Positions 8,850 through 17,345 of a DNA stretch of 64,000 nucleotides are shown here, piece by piece. Source of the stretch: Massilia sp. PDC64 (GTDB taxonomy: Bacteria; Pseudomonadota; Gammaproteobacteria; Burkholderiales; Burkholderiaceae_D); the NCBI RefSeq assembly GCF_900101265.1, contig NZ_FMZS01000005.1, positions 186,001 through 250,000 on the forward strand, written 5' to 3'. Every line of letters starts with the position of its first letter. Within the stretch, counting starts at the first letter, position 1. The position numbers were made by a program, and so were the translations under genes. The notes beneath the pieces were generated by a model. It did not search any database and had not been told where the DNA came from. It saw nothing but the letters and a program-made list of their open reading frames with translations.

Positions 8850-9842
8850 ATGAGTACCGCGACCCTGGACGCGGCCGTACTACTGGACATCATCAGCATC
8901 CAGACCGAGATCGCCTGCCAGGGCCTGGACCTGGGCGGCGTCATGCAACTGGTCAGCCAGCGCGCCGCGACGCTGTGCCGGTCTGAGGGTGCCGTGGTGG
9001 AATTGGCCGAGGGCAACGAGATGGTGTACCGCGCGGCGGCCGGTCTCGCCAGGGCGCAGTTGGGCCTGCGCCTGCAGCGCGAAGGCAGCTTGTCCGGCCT
9101 GTGCGTGGACAGCAACGAAATCCTGCGCTGCGACGATGCCGAGCACGACCCGCGCGTGGACCGCGTCGCGTGCCGCAAGGTCGGCCTGCGCTCGATGCTC
9201 GTCGTGCCGTTACGGCATGAAAACCAGTCGGTAGGCGTGCTGAAGATCGTGTCGTCGTCGGTGAACGCCTTCGGCGCGTGGCATGCCGAGGTACTCGGGC
9301 TGCTGTCGACGCTCGTCGGCGCGGCGGTCTACCACGCCGTCCAGAACGCGTCGAACGACTTGTATTACCGCGCGACGCACGATGCGCTGACGGGCCTCGC
9401 CAACCGGGCCCTGTTCTACGACAGCCTGCGCCAGCACCTGGCGCGGGCGGCGCGTTGTCACGGGCGTATCGCAGTCGTGAACATCGACATGGACGGGCTG
9501 AAAGCGATCAACGACACGTTCGGCCACCGTGCCGGCGACGCGGCCCTGTGCGAAGTGGGCAGCCGCGTCGACCACGAGCTGCGCGCGGAAGACCTCGCCG
9601 CGCGCGTGGGGGGCGACGAGTTCGGCGTGATCCTCGTCGGGGTGCGCGATCGATGCGGCGTCGCGAACAAATGCCAGGCACTGACGACGGCGATCGGCGC
9701 ACCGTTCCAGTTCGAAGGGCGTGCGCTACCGCTGCGGGCGAGCGTCGGGTTCGCGCTGTGGCCGGACGATGGCGAGGATATGGAGCAGTTGATAGAGCTG
9801 GCTGATCAGGCCATGTATCGGGTCAAGCATGGGCGGCGGTGA
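8850..9842 (+). CDS. GAF-GGDEF diguanylate cyclase
   Basis: 330 residues. A GAF sensor domain (about 15-170) precedes a GGDEF domain (about 175-328) with an intact RVGGDEFGVIL active-site loop and the nucleotide-binding DALTGLANR and FGHRAGDAAL motifs. It should therefore make c-di-GMP from two GTP in the cytoplasm, gated by an unknown GAF ligand. No RxxD inhibitory site is seen before GGDEF. I chose ATG 8850 over the in-frame GTG at 8826, which has no ribosome-binding site; the ATG has only a weak GAGA upstream. It is a single-gene unit, convergent with the T6SS run that ends at 9888. Confidence 0.88.
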   Translation: MSTATLDAAVLLDIISIQTEIACQGLDLGGVMQLVSQRAATLCRSEGAVVELAEGNEMVYRAAAGLARAQLGLRLQREGSLSGLCVDSNEILRCDDAEHDPRVDRVACRKVGLRSMLVVPLRHENQSVGVLKIVSSSVNAFGAWHAEVLGLLSTLVGAAVYHAVQNASNDLYYRATHDALTGLANRALFYDSLRQHLARAARCHGRIAVVNIDMDGLKAINDTFGHRAGDAALCEVGSRVDHELRAEDLAARVGGDEFGVILVGVRDRCGVANKCQALTTAIGAPFQFEGRALPLRASVGFALWPDDGEDMEQLIELADQAMYRVKHGRR

Positions 9843-9887
9843 GGGCGCGCGGGCAGGCTTCTGAAGAAGGGGCGAGGGTACATCGTG

Positions 9888-10406
9888 TTATTTGTTGTCG
9901 AGATCGACTTTGTCGCGCCCGCGAATCCTTAACGTTGTGCTGACGATCTGACGCAAGGGAGCTTCCGTCTGATCGAATTTGACGGGCATGATAATGACGA
10001 ATTTGGCAGTCAGGTCAATCATGCGCTCCCTGAATGCGATGATTGCGCTCCTTGATACCAGGTGTTCGATTGTGATGCTGTCCCCGGGAGCTACCTCTGT
10101 AAACTTATTTTTTAGCGAAAGATCCGGCGGTGGCGGCGGACTCACCTGAAGTTCCTCTTTCGTTTCGGTGTCGATCAGAACGCAGTGCGGACCTTTTTGA
10201 TTAAGAAATTCGACGGGTACACCAATCGGTCGGGTCGAGATATTTTTTATCGTCAACTTAACGGGCATTGATTGGTTCTCGAAAATGCATTGCGTATTGT
10301 CTTTGCATTCGGCGTGTACCGACAGAGCCGAAATTTCCATTGCTGCCTCCGAGCTTGCAGAAAACGATAATAATGTCGCCACGACGAATTTCAGATGATT
10401 TTGCAT
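9888..10406 (-). CDS. Secreted candidate immunity protein for the VgrG zinc-peptidase effector
   Basis: 172 residues. The start at 10406 lies inside the last codons of the vgrG gene (stop at 10391), a 16-base overlap typical of coupled effector-immunity pairs. It begins MQNHLKFVVATLLSFSASSE, a signal peptide ending near residue 22, which places it in the periplasm. The mature part looks beta-rich (VKLTIKNISTRPIGVPVEF, then PPPPPDLSLKN), with one possible disulfide pair (Cys in AECKDNTQC). No known family is recognised. Its base composition is clearly less GC-rich than the surrounding genes, like the toxin tail it follows. The immunity role is inferred from position, overlap and export signal only. 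Confidence 0.65.
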   Translation of the reverse strand: MQNHLKFVVATLLSFSASSEAAMEISALSVHAECKDNTQCIFENQSMPVKLTIKNISTRPIGVPVEFLNQKGPHCVLIDTETKEELQVSPPPPPDLSLKNKFTEVAPGDSITIEHLVSRSAIIAFRERMIDLTAKFVIIMPVKFDQTEAPLRQIVSTTLRIRGRDKVDLDNK

Positions 10407-13400
10407 GTTATCGGGCGCCCAATCTTCTCGGTCAGTAAATCTCTTGCCTCGATGGCGATATTCCACGCGTGACGCGGATACATTTTCGTGTAATTTCTCG
10501 TGGACATCACCGATGCGTCAGGTTCACTGTTGCTTTTCCCGTCGTACGGGCCATCAATGACTGCATCGAGGGTGCCATCCGGTTTGACGTATTGTATCTT
10601 GGTATCAGTCCCATCTAATTGTGTGGAATATTCGTCCGGCAGGCCGATGCAATGTCCAAATTCGTGGGCAAAGACAAACTCGTCCGATCCATTCCATACT
10701 TCGATGTCGCCTTGACTCACACCTTCCCGTATCTCTGCAGCACTGACCGTCATCTTGAAATGCTCATTGGACTCCGTCCAGACGATCTTATAAACGATGG
10801 GCAGTATGCGCTTACCACACTGCGGATCGCGGATTTCGAGTCGAAATTTTCCATTCCATTGTGCATATATGCCGCGTTCCGCGCGGTTTTGTAACGAAGC
10901 GATTGTTTCGAGCCAAGCTCGTCTTTTCGCCTGTTTTGCATCCTCGGACAATCGTTCTTCCGCGAACATTTCGGAAAGACTCAGCAGCGGCACGGGTTTG
11001 ATCCGCAGTTCGACGATGACGGGTGTTCCCGATTTTGCTGGAACGTGGATTTTGTAGCGAATGCGCGTTTTGGGCCGGAACTGGCCTCCGTCCTGTTTCC
11101 TAGTCGTCATATAGTAACGACTGGAATCGGCAATAATTTCCTTCTCATGATCTTCGACCCAGCAATTGGGAAGATCGACAAGCACCTCTGTTCTTTTTTT
11201 AACGTCTACAGGACTTGTCGTCGTATTGGCCGCAGCCTTGAATCTGGGTTCGCCTCTCGTGGGAGCATTCTGTCTTGCCTCTGGCGCCGATTCCGGTCGA
11301 TCCAAAAGCTCAATAGCCAATGGCTCAGCGCTGAACGAGCTGACCAGATGGGTGTGACCGCTTTCGTCGGTGAGTCCTTCCTCATAACTGCCGTCGGCCC
11401 GTTTCAGGCGGTATGGTTGCCTCGGCACTGGCGCGCCGGTGAATTTATCCCGAAGAACAAACGCTTCATCGTAGAGGTGCAGGCGGGTATCTGGTAGCGC
11501 TGATATGTTGGCAGGCTTGTCCTGCCCGGTATCCAACACATGCTGCCCGCCCTTGACGGAAAACGTCCCCGGACAAGCAAACGTTATATCCCGCCCCTCC
11601 AACGTGATGGACGCCTGCCCGGCCTGCAGCACGATCTTCTTGCTCGCCTTGACCTCGATCCCGTCATTGACCGAGATAACGGTGACTTCCTTGTCTGCCA
11701 GGATCTCGAGCTGGTCCGTATGTGCCTGCACCGACACCGGCCCGTTCCCGGCTATCGCCTGGATGCCACCTTCGTGCGCATACAGGGACGTCGCCTCCGC
11801 CGATACGGACGACGATGTGTACGCGGCCGTCATGTGCATGTCCGACTGCGTCGTCCAGTGCAGATGCTGGCCCGCGAACAGCACGGTCGACGCGGGCGTC
11901 GCCCAATTGATGCCGGCGGCGGAATCCATCAGCACGACGGGCGCGCCGAACTTCTCGACGGGTGACGATGCGTCGAGGTCGCGCGACCCCGCTGTCGGCT
12001 TGGCGGCGTCCTGGCCGTTGACCGGGCCGCCGAACTTGCCCTTGTCGGCGGGATCGATCTGCGCGAGGAAGTCCTTGTGCGCCTGGACGGCAGCCTTGCT
12101 GGTCAGCGCATGCTGCCCCTCGGCTGCATCCAGCAGCGTGGTGCCGAGCGACTGCGCCGCCTTCAGGCTGGCCACCGCCTCGGCCGCGTCCATCTGCGTG
12201 GACGTGACGCCCGCACCCTGGGCGGAGCGTGCGCGCGTCGTCAGCAGCACGCCTTCCGCGCCGCGTACGACGGCCCAGGCATCCGTGCGCAGTTCGAAAC
12301 CGCTGCCGCGATAGTTGCCGCGCTGCGCGCTGCCCGGGACTTGGCGGACCAGGTGCCCGAGGTTCAGCTGCGTGGCCGCCGTGCTCGTGGCCAGGCGCAT
12401 GCGCAGCTGGCCCTGCGTGTCGTCCAGCTGCCACTGGTTCCAGCCGGCGCCGTCGAACGTCTGCGTGTGGATGCCGGAGATCGTGCCCGCGTGGTCGACG
12501 CCGGAATCGACGCCCGCCGCGAACGGCGGCGCATCCGCGCCCGTGTACAGCTGCGCGACCACGAGGGGGCGGTCGATGTCGTTGTCGATGAAGTCGACCA
12601 GCACTTCGGTGCCGATGCGCGGCGTGAATTGCGAGCCCCAGTTCGGACCCGCCAGTGCTTCGGCGACGCGTACCCACGTCCCCGAGCGGTCATTGCCAGG
12701 GGCACAGCCCGTGTCGTCCATGTCGTGATCGAGGCCGCCGCGGTTCGCCGCGACGCCGCGCTGCCAGGCGAATTGCACCCGCACCTGGTGATCGCGCGTC
12801 GTGGTGGCGACGCTGTCCGGCAGGCCGACGACCAAGGCCGTCTGCGGACCGAGCGCCGTGTGCGGCTGGGGCAGGGCGGTCGCGCGCGGCACGATGGCCA
12901 CGGCGTCGCGCACGCAGCCGAAGCGGTTGCGGTAGGTGCCGGGTTCGACGCCGCCGCGATCCACGGCCGCGATCTGCGCGCCGATGTTGTTGCGTGCTTC
13001 GTGCTCGACCCACAGCACCTTGAACTCGTTGTCGCCGTCGGGGTAGCGGTCGTGCTGCGTCAGCATGAACGCATGGCCCGCGGCAAGGCGGCGCGCGGCG
13101 CCTTCGCCTTCGAACAGCTTGTTGTCCAGTTCGAGCGCCTGCAGCATCAGGCGGCTGAGCAGGTCGGCCGCGCCGGCGTCGGTGGCGATGCGTTCGCCCG
13201 CGCCGTCGTACACCGGAAGCAGCGGCAGCTCGCCGGCGTCCAGGATCGACTGCTGTTCGGCGGCGGGGGCGCGGACCTGGGCGGGATCCCAGCTGCTGAT
13301 CGAGACCGCGTTCGCCTGGACGCGCCGGCGCGCGCGGAAGCCGTCGATGGCGTCGTCGGTATCGGTCGCGCGCACGCCGTGGAAGCGGATGGCGGCGTTA

Positions 13401-14056
13401 CCCGGCGTCGCGGGGAACGCGGCCGCGCTGTCGAAGATGACGACGCGGTGGCGCGCCTGGCCATCGTCGGCCGTGAGGTCCTGGTCGTGTTCGAAGCGCC
13501 AGGACAGGCCTTCCGACGCCAGCAGGCGCGCGAAGAAATCGTAATCGCTTTCGCGGTACTGCGTGCAGATGGGCCGCGGCTGCAGGTCCTGCGTGATGTC
13601 GAAATCGAAGCGCAGCTGCGGGTAGTCCGCAAACAGTTCGGTGACGATGTCGCGGACGGTCTTGTCCTGGAAGATGTAGCTGTCACGGCGCAGGCGGAGA
13701 AGGGCCAGCGCCGGTTCGAGCCGCAAGCGGTAGCGTGCGACGCCGCCGTCCGCGCCCAGCCATTCGGCCGCGGTGCAGATGCCGTGCCACGCGCGGCGCG
13801 ACCCGTCGGGCTGCAGCAGACCGAGGGTCAGCTCTTCGCCGATGAAGCCCTCGAGATCGAGATCCGTCGACGTGCTCAGTGCGTCGACGTCGAAACGGTA
13901 TAAATCATTGACGGCTTCCCGGCCGCGCACCCGTTCCGCAAGCGGGGCCTGGGGCAGCGCGATGTCGTGCGCGCTGGCCAGCGTGATCAGGCGGGCGTGC
14001 TGTGAAAGCCCGGTGCCGAAGCGGCGGAGTGCGTCGCTTAAGGTTGCGAGATCCAT
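10391..14056 (-). CDS. vgrG: VgrG spike with transthyretin-like linker and C-terminal zinc metallopeptidase (evolved VgrG)
   Basis: 1221 residues. About 1-560 is the gp27/gp5-like VgrG trimer body (FQDKTVRDIVTELFADY, CTQYRESDYDFFARLLASE, GTWVRVAEALAGPNWGS, RIGTEVLVDFIDNDIDRP). The DUF2345 beta-helix needle follows, to about residue 845. A transthyretin-like domain starts near 852 (RLHLYDEAFVLRDKFTG), then a toxin domain. Residues 1131-1141 read HEFGHCIGLPD, the HExxHxxGxxD zinc site of metzincin-type peptidases, with Glu1132 as catalytic base; Met1184 in DASVMS may be the Met-turn. This layout recalls Pseudomonas VgrG2b, a periplasm-acting T6SS effector. The gene is 12 bases after a secreted orphan and overlaps the candidate immunity gene. 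GC falls sharply from about base 11480 to the end, suggesting a swapped-in toxin. Confidence 0.88.
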   Translation of the reverse strand: MDLATLSDALRRFGTGLSQHARLITLASAHDIALPQAPLAERVRGREAVNDLYRFDVDALSTSTDLDLEGFIGEELTLGLLQPDGSRRAWHGICTAAEWLGADGGVARYRLRLEPALALLRLRRDSYIFQDKTVRDIVTELFADYPQLRFDFDITQDLQPRPICTQYRESDYDFFARLLASEGLSWRFEHDQDLTADDGQARHRVVIFDSAAAFPATPGNAAIRFHGVRATDTDDAIDGFRARRRVQANAVSISSWDPAQVRAPAAEQQSILDAGELPLLPVYDGAGERIATDAGAADLLSRLMLQALELDNKLFEGEGAARRLAAGHAFMLTQHDRYPDGDNEFKVLWVEHEARNNIGAQIAAVDRGGVEPGTYRNRFGCVRDAVAIVPRATALPQPHTALGPQTALVVGLPDSVATTTRDHQVRVQFAWQRGVAANRGGLDHDMDDTGCAPGNDRSGTWVRVAEALAGPNWGSQFTPRIGTEVLVDFIDNDIDRPLVVAQLYTGADAPPFAAGVDSGVDHAGTISGIHTQTFDGAGWNQWQLDDTQGQLRMRLATSTAATQLNLGHLVRQVPGSAQRGNYRGSGFELRTDAWAVVRGAEGVLLTTRARSAQGAGVTSTQMDAAEAVASLKAAQSLGTTLLDAAEGQHALTSKAAVQAHKDFLAQIDPADKGKFGGPVNGQDAAKPTAGSRDLDASSPVEKFGAPVVLMDSAAGINWATPASTVLFAGQHLHWTTQSDMHMTAAYTSSSVSAEATSLYAHEGGIQAIAGNGPVSVQAHTDQLEILADKEVTVISVNDGIEVKASKKIVLQAGQASITLEGRDITFACPGTFSVKGGQHVLDTGQDKPANISALPDTRLHLYDEAFVLRDKFTGAPVPRQPYRLKRADGSYEEGLTDESGHTHLVSSFSAEPLAIELLDRPESAPEARQNAPTRGEPRFKAAANTTTSPVDVKKRTEVLVDLPNCWVEDHEKEIIADSSRYYMTTRKQDGGQFRPKTRIRYKIHVPAKSGTPVIVELRIKPVPLLSLSEMFAEERLSEDAKQAKRRAWLETIASLQNRAERGIYAQWNGKFRLEIRDPQCGKRILPIVYKIVWTESNEHFKMTVSAAEIREGVSQGDIEVWNGSDEFVFAHEFGHCIGLPDEYSTQLDGTDTKIQYVKPDGTLDAVIDGPYDGKSNSEPDASVMSTRNYTKMYPRHAWNIAIEARDLLTEKIGRPITCKII

Positions 14057-14068
14057 GTCAGAACGGTG

Positions 14069-14995
14069 TCATTGTCGGGTTGGTGGATTGCGGAGGGCGC
14101 CCAGGCGTTGCGACAGCGCCATCCTTGCCGTCTTGATGTCGCGGGTCGCGCCCGTGCCGTTGATGTTCGCAGACAGGTCCTGTTCGACCTTGATCGTGCC
14201 GTCGCTCGCGAGGGACGCGACCGCGACCAATTGCTTGCCGCCGTTCGATTTGAACATGGCGATGTAGTACGTCGCGCGGGGCGTGACCAGTCGGGTGGCC
14301 GCCAGGACGCCGGCACACCCGGTCGCGGATGCCACGTCCGCCAGGTTTGCCGATAGCGGTCGGGCGCCGGCTTCCGCCGCGAAATGGCAGGCGTGGGCAT
14401 TGCGGTCCTCGAAGGTGGCAAAGGACGACGTATCGTCCGCGATGAAGTCCCGTTCCAGGAAGCGCCATTGCGGGAATGTCTTTCGCATCATCGCCGCGCG
14501 CGCGAGCTTGACGCCGTCGGCCTCTCTTTTGACGTCCGAGGACGGGACCTCGTCGTTGAGGTTCTTGTCCTCGACAAATCCTAGGACAGGGTCGTCGTAC
14601 ACGTAATGGAAATAGCGATAAGTATCGTCGCGCGTGTCCTGGTCCAGATATTCGATGGCCAGGTAATGCCTGCCCTGCAGGTGGAACGACCTGATCGACG
14701 GGATCGCGACGCATGCCGGAAACGTGCTGCCGCCATCCGCACTCAATATGTCGATGTAACGTGGCTTCGCAGCGCGCGGGGCGGCGACGAGCAGTCCGCA
14801 GCTCGGCACGACGCTGTCCTTTTCATAAAACCCGACGGGTACCACCGCCGGACTGGGCGAGCGCGCCAGTTGACGAAGCTCAGCCTTCTCCGCGCCGCGC
14901 TCCCGGAGGAATTCGGCGACGTCGATCTGCCGGGCGGACGCCCAATGACCCATCGTGGCAATGGCCAGGACAACGATACGCGTGATGATCTTCAT
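14069..14995 (-). CDS. Secreted protein of unknown function in the T6SS run
   Basis: 308 residues with a signal peptide (MKIITRIVVLAIATMGHWAS, cleavage near residue 21) and no transmembrane segment after it, so probably periplasmic. It is rich in aromatic and acidic residues around 110-150 (YLAIEYLDQDTRDDTYRYF) and has several cysteines that could form disulfides. No family is recognised. It lies 12 bases upstream of the vgrG-peptidase gene and 15 after the small orphan at 15011. Its position fits a chaperone-like or additional immunity role, but the sequence does not show which effector it would serve. Base composition is nearer to the region average than that of the peptidase tail. Confidence 0.7.
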   Translation of the reverse strand: MKIITRIVVLAIATMGHWASARQIDVAEFLRERGAEKAELRQLARSPSPAVVPVGFYEKDSVVPSCGLLVAAPRAAKPRYIDILSADGGSTFPACVAIPSIRSFHLQGRHYLAIEYLDQDTRDDTYRYFHYVYDDPVLGFVEDKNLNDEVPSSDVKREADGVKLARAAMMRKTFPQWRFLERDFIADDTSSFATFEDRNAHACHFAAEAGARPLSANLADVASATGCAGVLAATRLVTPRATYYIAMFKSNGGKQLVAVASLASDGTIKVEQDLSANINGTGATRDIKTARMALSQRLGALRNPPTRQ

Positions 14996-15010
14996 GGTGG
15001 CTGGCAGGTG

Positions 15011-15241
15011 TCAGTCCGCAAAGGTATCTTCCGAGATCTCGACCTTGATGCCGCCCCGCGTGAACGTATGGATGATGCGGCCGGATTTCGTATCGGAGCG
15101 CGTTTGCACCGTCATCGGTACGCCGTTTGCCGTAGATGAGGCGAGGATCGTGGGCTTGTCGAATAGCGCTCCGATGACCGCCGCGGAGAATGGCGAGCCG
15201 TCTTCGGGGTTGGCCGCGATGTGCGCGAGTGTCGTTATCAT
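15011..15241 (-). CDS. Small unknown protein in the T6SS run
   Basis: 76 residues, ATG at 15241, with no signal peptide and no membrane span. It reads as a compact mixed alpha/beta sequence (begins MITTLAHIAANPEDGSPFSA, ends EVKISED-like acidic). It fills the 36- and 15-base gaps between two secreted genes in the same direction, and no overlapping frame explains the interval better. The ribosome site is weak (GGACGCC), so it is probably translated by coupling. Function unknown; it could be a cytoplasmic adaptor or regulator for the effector cluster. Confidence 0.55.
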   Translation of the reverse strand: MITTLAHIAANPEDGSPFSAAVIGALFDKPTILASSTANGVPMTVQTRSDTKSGRIIHTFTRGGIKVEISEDTFAD

Positions 15242-15277
15242 GGGGCGTCCAGAGTGTCTGGTCCGGTCTCGGATTGC

Positions 15278-15835
15278 TCAGCGGCAATCGGGCTTCGTAT
15301 CGTACCCAAGCGCAAAGTAATACGTCACGAAAGGCTTTTTCTCGGCCAGGTCATGATAAAGCCGGAAATTGACGCCTTCCGCGCCCAGGCACTTCCGCAC
15401 GAATAGCGGCTTGGCGCCGCCCGCCAATGCGACTTCATAGGTGTTTTTTCCCTTCGCGCTCACGCCCGTCATGCCGACGACGCCAAAAGCCAGCGTATCG
15501 CTCGCAGCGCGCTTGCCGGCACCGGGCTGCGCCGTCAGATAGCCAGGGAACTGATACGTTTCTTCGCCAATCGACGAGGTCAGTGGCGGGGCATCTTCAT
15601 CGATCTTGATCGAAGGCTTGCGCATGCCGGGCTTCGTGCCGAAACGGAAACAGCAATTGACCGCACCGGTGTCCGCCAGTGCGTATTGCTGGTCCGCTTT
15701 CGGAATATGATCGGTGTTTGCGTGCAGCACGGCTTCGCCGGTGTGGCGCACGTCAAGCACATAAAATTCCGGCGTGTCGGTGGCATGCGCGAGGCTGCAG
15801 CACAGGGACAACAACAAAATATAAATCGACTTCAT
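15278..15835 (-). CDS. Secreted orphan next to the lysozyme/M15 effector, candidate second immunity protein
   Basis: 185 residues from the ATG at 15835, with GGAG five bases upstream; this start gives a clean signal peptide (MKSIYILLLSLCCSLAHA). The mature protein has paired cysteines (AVNCCFRF and the C-terminal DTKPDC) and short beta-type segments (FYVLDVRHTGEAVL, TYYFALGYD). No known family is recognised. It starts 13 bases after the stop of the two-domain peptidoglycan hydrolase. That effector has two catalytic domains, and an Ivy-like inhibitor already precedes it, so this protein could protect against the M15-type half. This is inference from position only. Confidence 0.65.
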   Translation of the reverse strand: MKSIYILLLSLCCSLAHATDTPEFYVLDVRHTGEAVLHANTDHIPKADQQYALADTGAVNCCFRFGTKPGMRKPSIKIDEDAPPLTSSIGEETYQFPGYLTAQPGAGKRAASDTLAFGVVGMTGVSAKGKNTYEVALAGGAKPLFVRKCLGAEGVNFRLYHDLAEKKPFVTYYFALGYDTKPDCR

Positions 15836-15848
15836 GGTTCTCCAATAA

Positions 15849-17345
15849 TCAATGTCCATCATCGGACCAGTGAGGCGGGTCCGTTTTCAATTTGACGACG
15901 CCGTACGTTGCCCCCAATGCGAACAGGTCGTTTTCGTCGGCTAGTTTGACGTCGTTGTCGTTCGCATCCTTGACCGTCTTGTTAGCGTAGCCGGTGATGG
16001 TCATGTCGATCGCCCTGCGCTGGGTATGCCGGCTCGTCAACGCGGCGGGATAGCGGATGACGTAGGCCTCCTTCATTGCACGGGCGGCCGCCCGGGAAGC
16101 CCGCACATCGAGCTTGCCCGATGAATCCTTGTGCGCCCACTCGATGTTCACGCCGTCCATGGGAGGGACCTTGTCCGGTGATATGGTGCCATCGGCGATC
16201 TTGCATGAGTAATGCATCAGGTAGGCACGCTCCTTCGGTCGATATGTCGCCGAAATGCGCACACGTACACCTGCTGCCTTCAGCGCGTCGATGAACTTGC
16301 TGACCTTTTTCTCGAAAGCGGGCGTCAGATCATTTAGACTTTTGCTTGTCGGGAATTGGGCTTCCCATGCCGCGCCACTGAGGACCTTGTTGCCCGGCGG
16401 GGGCGGATGTGCAACCGCGACCGGGTTGCCTCTGGCGCCACGCTGCGCCGAGGTTTTTGCCTTGCCGCCTTTTGCCGGAGAAGCCGGTGCCTTTGCCTTT
16501 CCCGCGCGATAGGGGCCGGCATCGCCGCGGTGTTGTTCCAGGGCGGTCGCGACCTTGATTTTTGGACTGATCAGGGTGACGATGGCCGAGGCCATGGGCG
16601 CACCAAATCTCGCCACCATCTTCATGCCGCCTTCAAGCTTGGCAACAAAAACCTCGTACGCCGTGTGCTCCGGAAGTAGGGGAACTTTCGGTGCCGAGCC
16701 GCGACTGTCGGTCGGCCCTTTCTTGATGACCTTGTTCCCTACACGGATTTCACACATGAGGCCCGCAATCGGGTTCTTTTCGCGATCGCACAAGTTAACG
16801 ACGAGATGGTCGCAGCAGCCGAGGTCGTAATCCGCAAACTTGCGCATGTAATCGGATACCTTAGTGCCGAACGCATCGCTGCCGTCGGTGGCGCCGTTCG
16901 AGCGGAGGAACTGGATGACGCCAGGATGCTTCGCGCTGCCGAACCCCTTGAGGTGGGCGGCCGCAATGATGCCGGATTCCGTAATCTCGACGCCCCCGAT
17001 GGTGCTGCCGATATACTTCGCCAGGTCGTAACGCTTCATACGCTTGCAGAGGAGATTGACCCAGTCGCGCGCGGCGGCATCCTGGATCGCCTCGTTTTTC
17101 AGGAACACGTCCTTGCTCGTTGCCCCGTTTTTCCCCGTCCAGTCTCCAGTCCAGTCGTACTTGAATTTGCCGAGCGCGGTCCGGTTCTTCGATTTGTCGC
17201 CCTTGTAATAGCCGAGATCGAGCAGGGCATCTTCGCCGAACTGATACTTGCCGATGTAGCCGAATTTATTCTCGACGTCGAGCGTGCCGCCGCCTTCGCT
17301 CGCGAAAAGCGCAGTCAGGAATTCCGGCATGCCTCCTTTGCTCAT
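15849..17345 (-). CDS. Two-domain peptidoglycan hydrolase: lysozyme-like N-terminus plus M15-type peptidase C-terminus, predicted T6SS effector
   Basis: 498 residues from the ATG at 17345, whose ATGA overlaps the stop of the preceding gene. Residues 1-170 resemble lysozyme/transglycosylase domains of tail-associated hydrolases: Glu in FASEGGG, then NKFGYIGKYQFGEDAL and IIAAAHLKGFG. A small beta domain follows (about 180-240, CDREKNPIAGLMCEIRVG), then an Ala/Pro/Lys linker (about 265-305). The last 160 residues carry an M15/VanY-like zinc site, SRHTQRRAIDM with His and Asp ligands, closing with DPPHWSDDGH. It would cut both the glycan and the peptide of the cell wall. There is no signal peptide, as expected for cargo loaded on a VgrG. 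It sits between an Ivy-like inhibitor and a secreted orphan. Confidence 0.8.
   Translation of the reverse strand: MSKGGMPEFLTALFASEGGGTLDVENKFGYIGKYQFGEDALLDLGYYKGDKSKNRTALGKFKYDWTGDWTGKNGATSKDVFLKNEAIQDAAARDWVNLLCKRMKRYDLAKYIGSTIGGVEITESGIIAAAHLKGFGSAKHPGVIQFLRSNGATDGSDAFGTKVSDYMRKFADYDLGCCDHLVVNLCDREKNPIAGLMCEIRVGNKVIKKGPTDSRGSAPKVPLLPEHTAYEVFVAKLEGGMKMVARFGAPMASAIVTLISPKIKVATALEQHRGDAGPYRAGKAKAPASPAKGGKAKTSAQRGARGNPVAVAHPPPPGNKVLSGAAWEAQFPTSKSLNDLTPAFEKKVSKFIDALKAAGVRVRISATYRPKERAYLMHYSCKIADGTISPDKVPPMDGVNIEWAHKDSSGKLDVRASRAAARAMKEAYVIRYPAALTSRHTQRRAIDMTITGYANKTVKDANDNDVKLADENDLFALGATYGVVKLKTDPPHWSDDGH

Noticed and set aside
7040..9178. 712-codon minus-strand frame over the GH43 and GAF-GGDEF genes
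   Set aside because: It spans two well-supported genes and their gap in antisense and has no recognisable motif.
12077..13903. 608-codon plus-strand frame opposite vgrG
   Set aside because: Low-complexity Arg/Ala/Val antisense product of a GC3-rich vgrG body.
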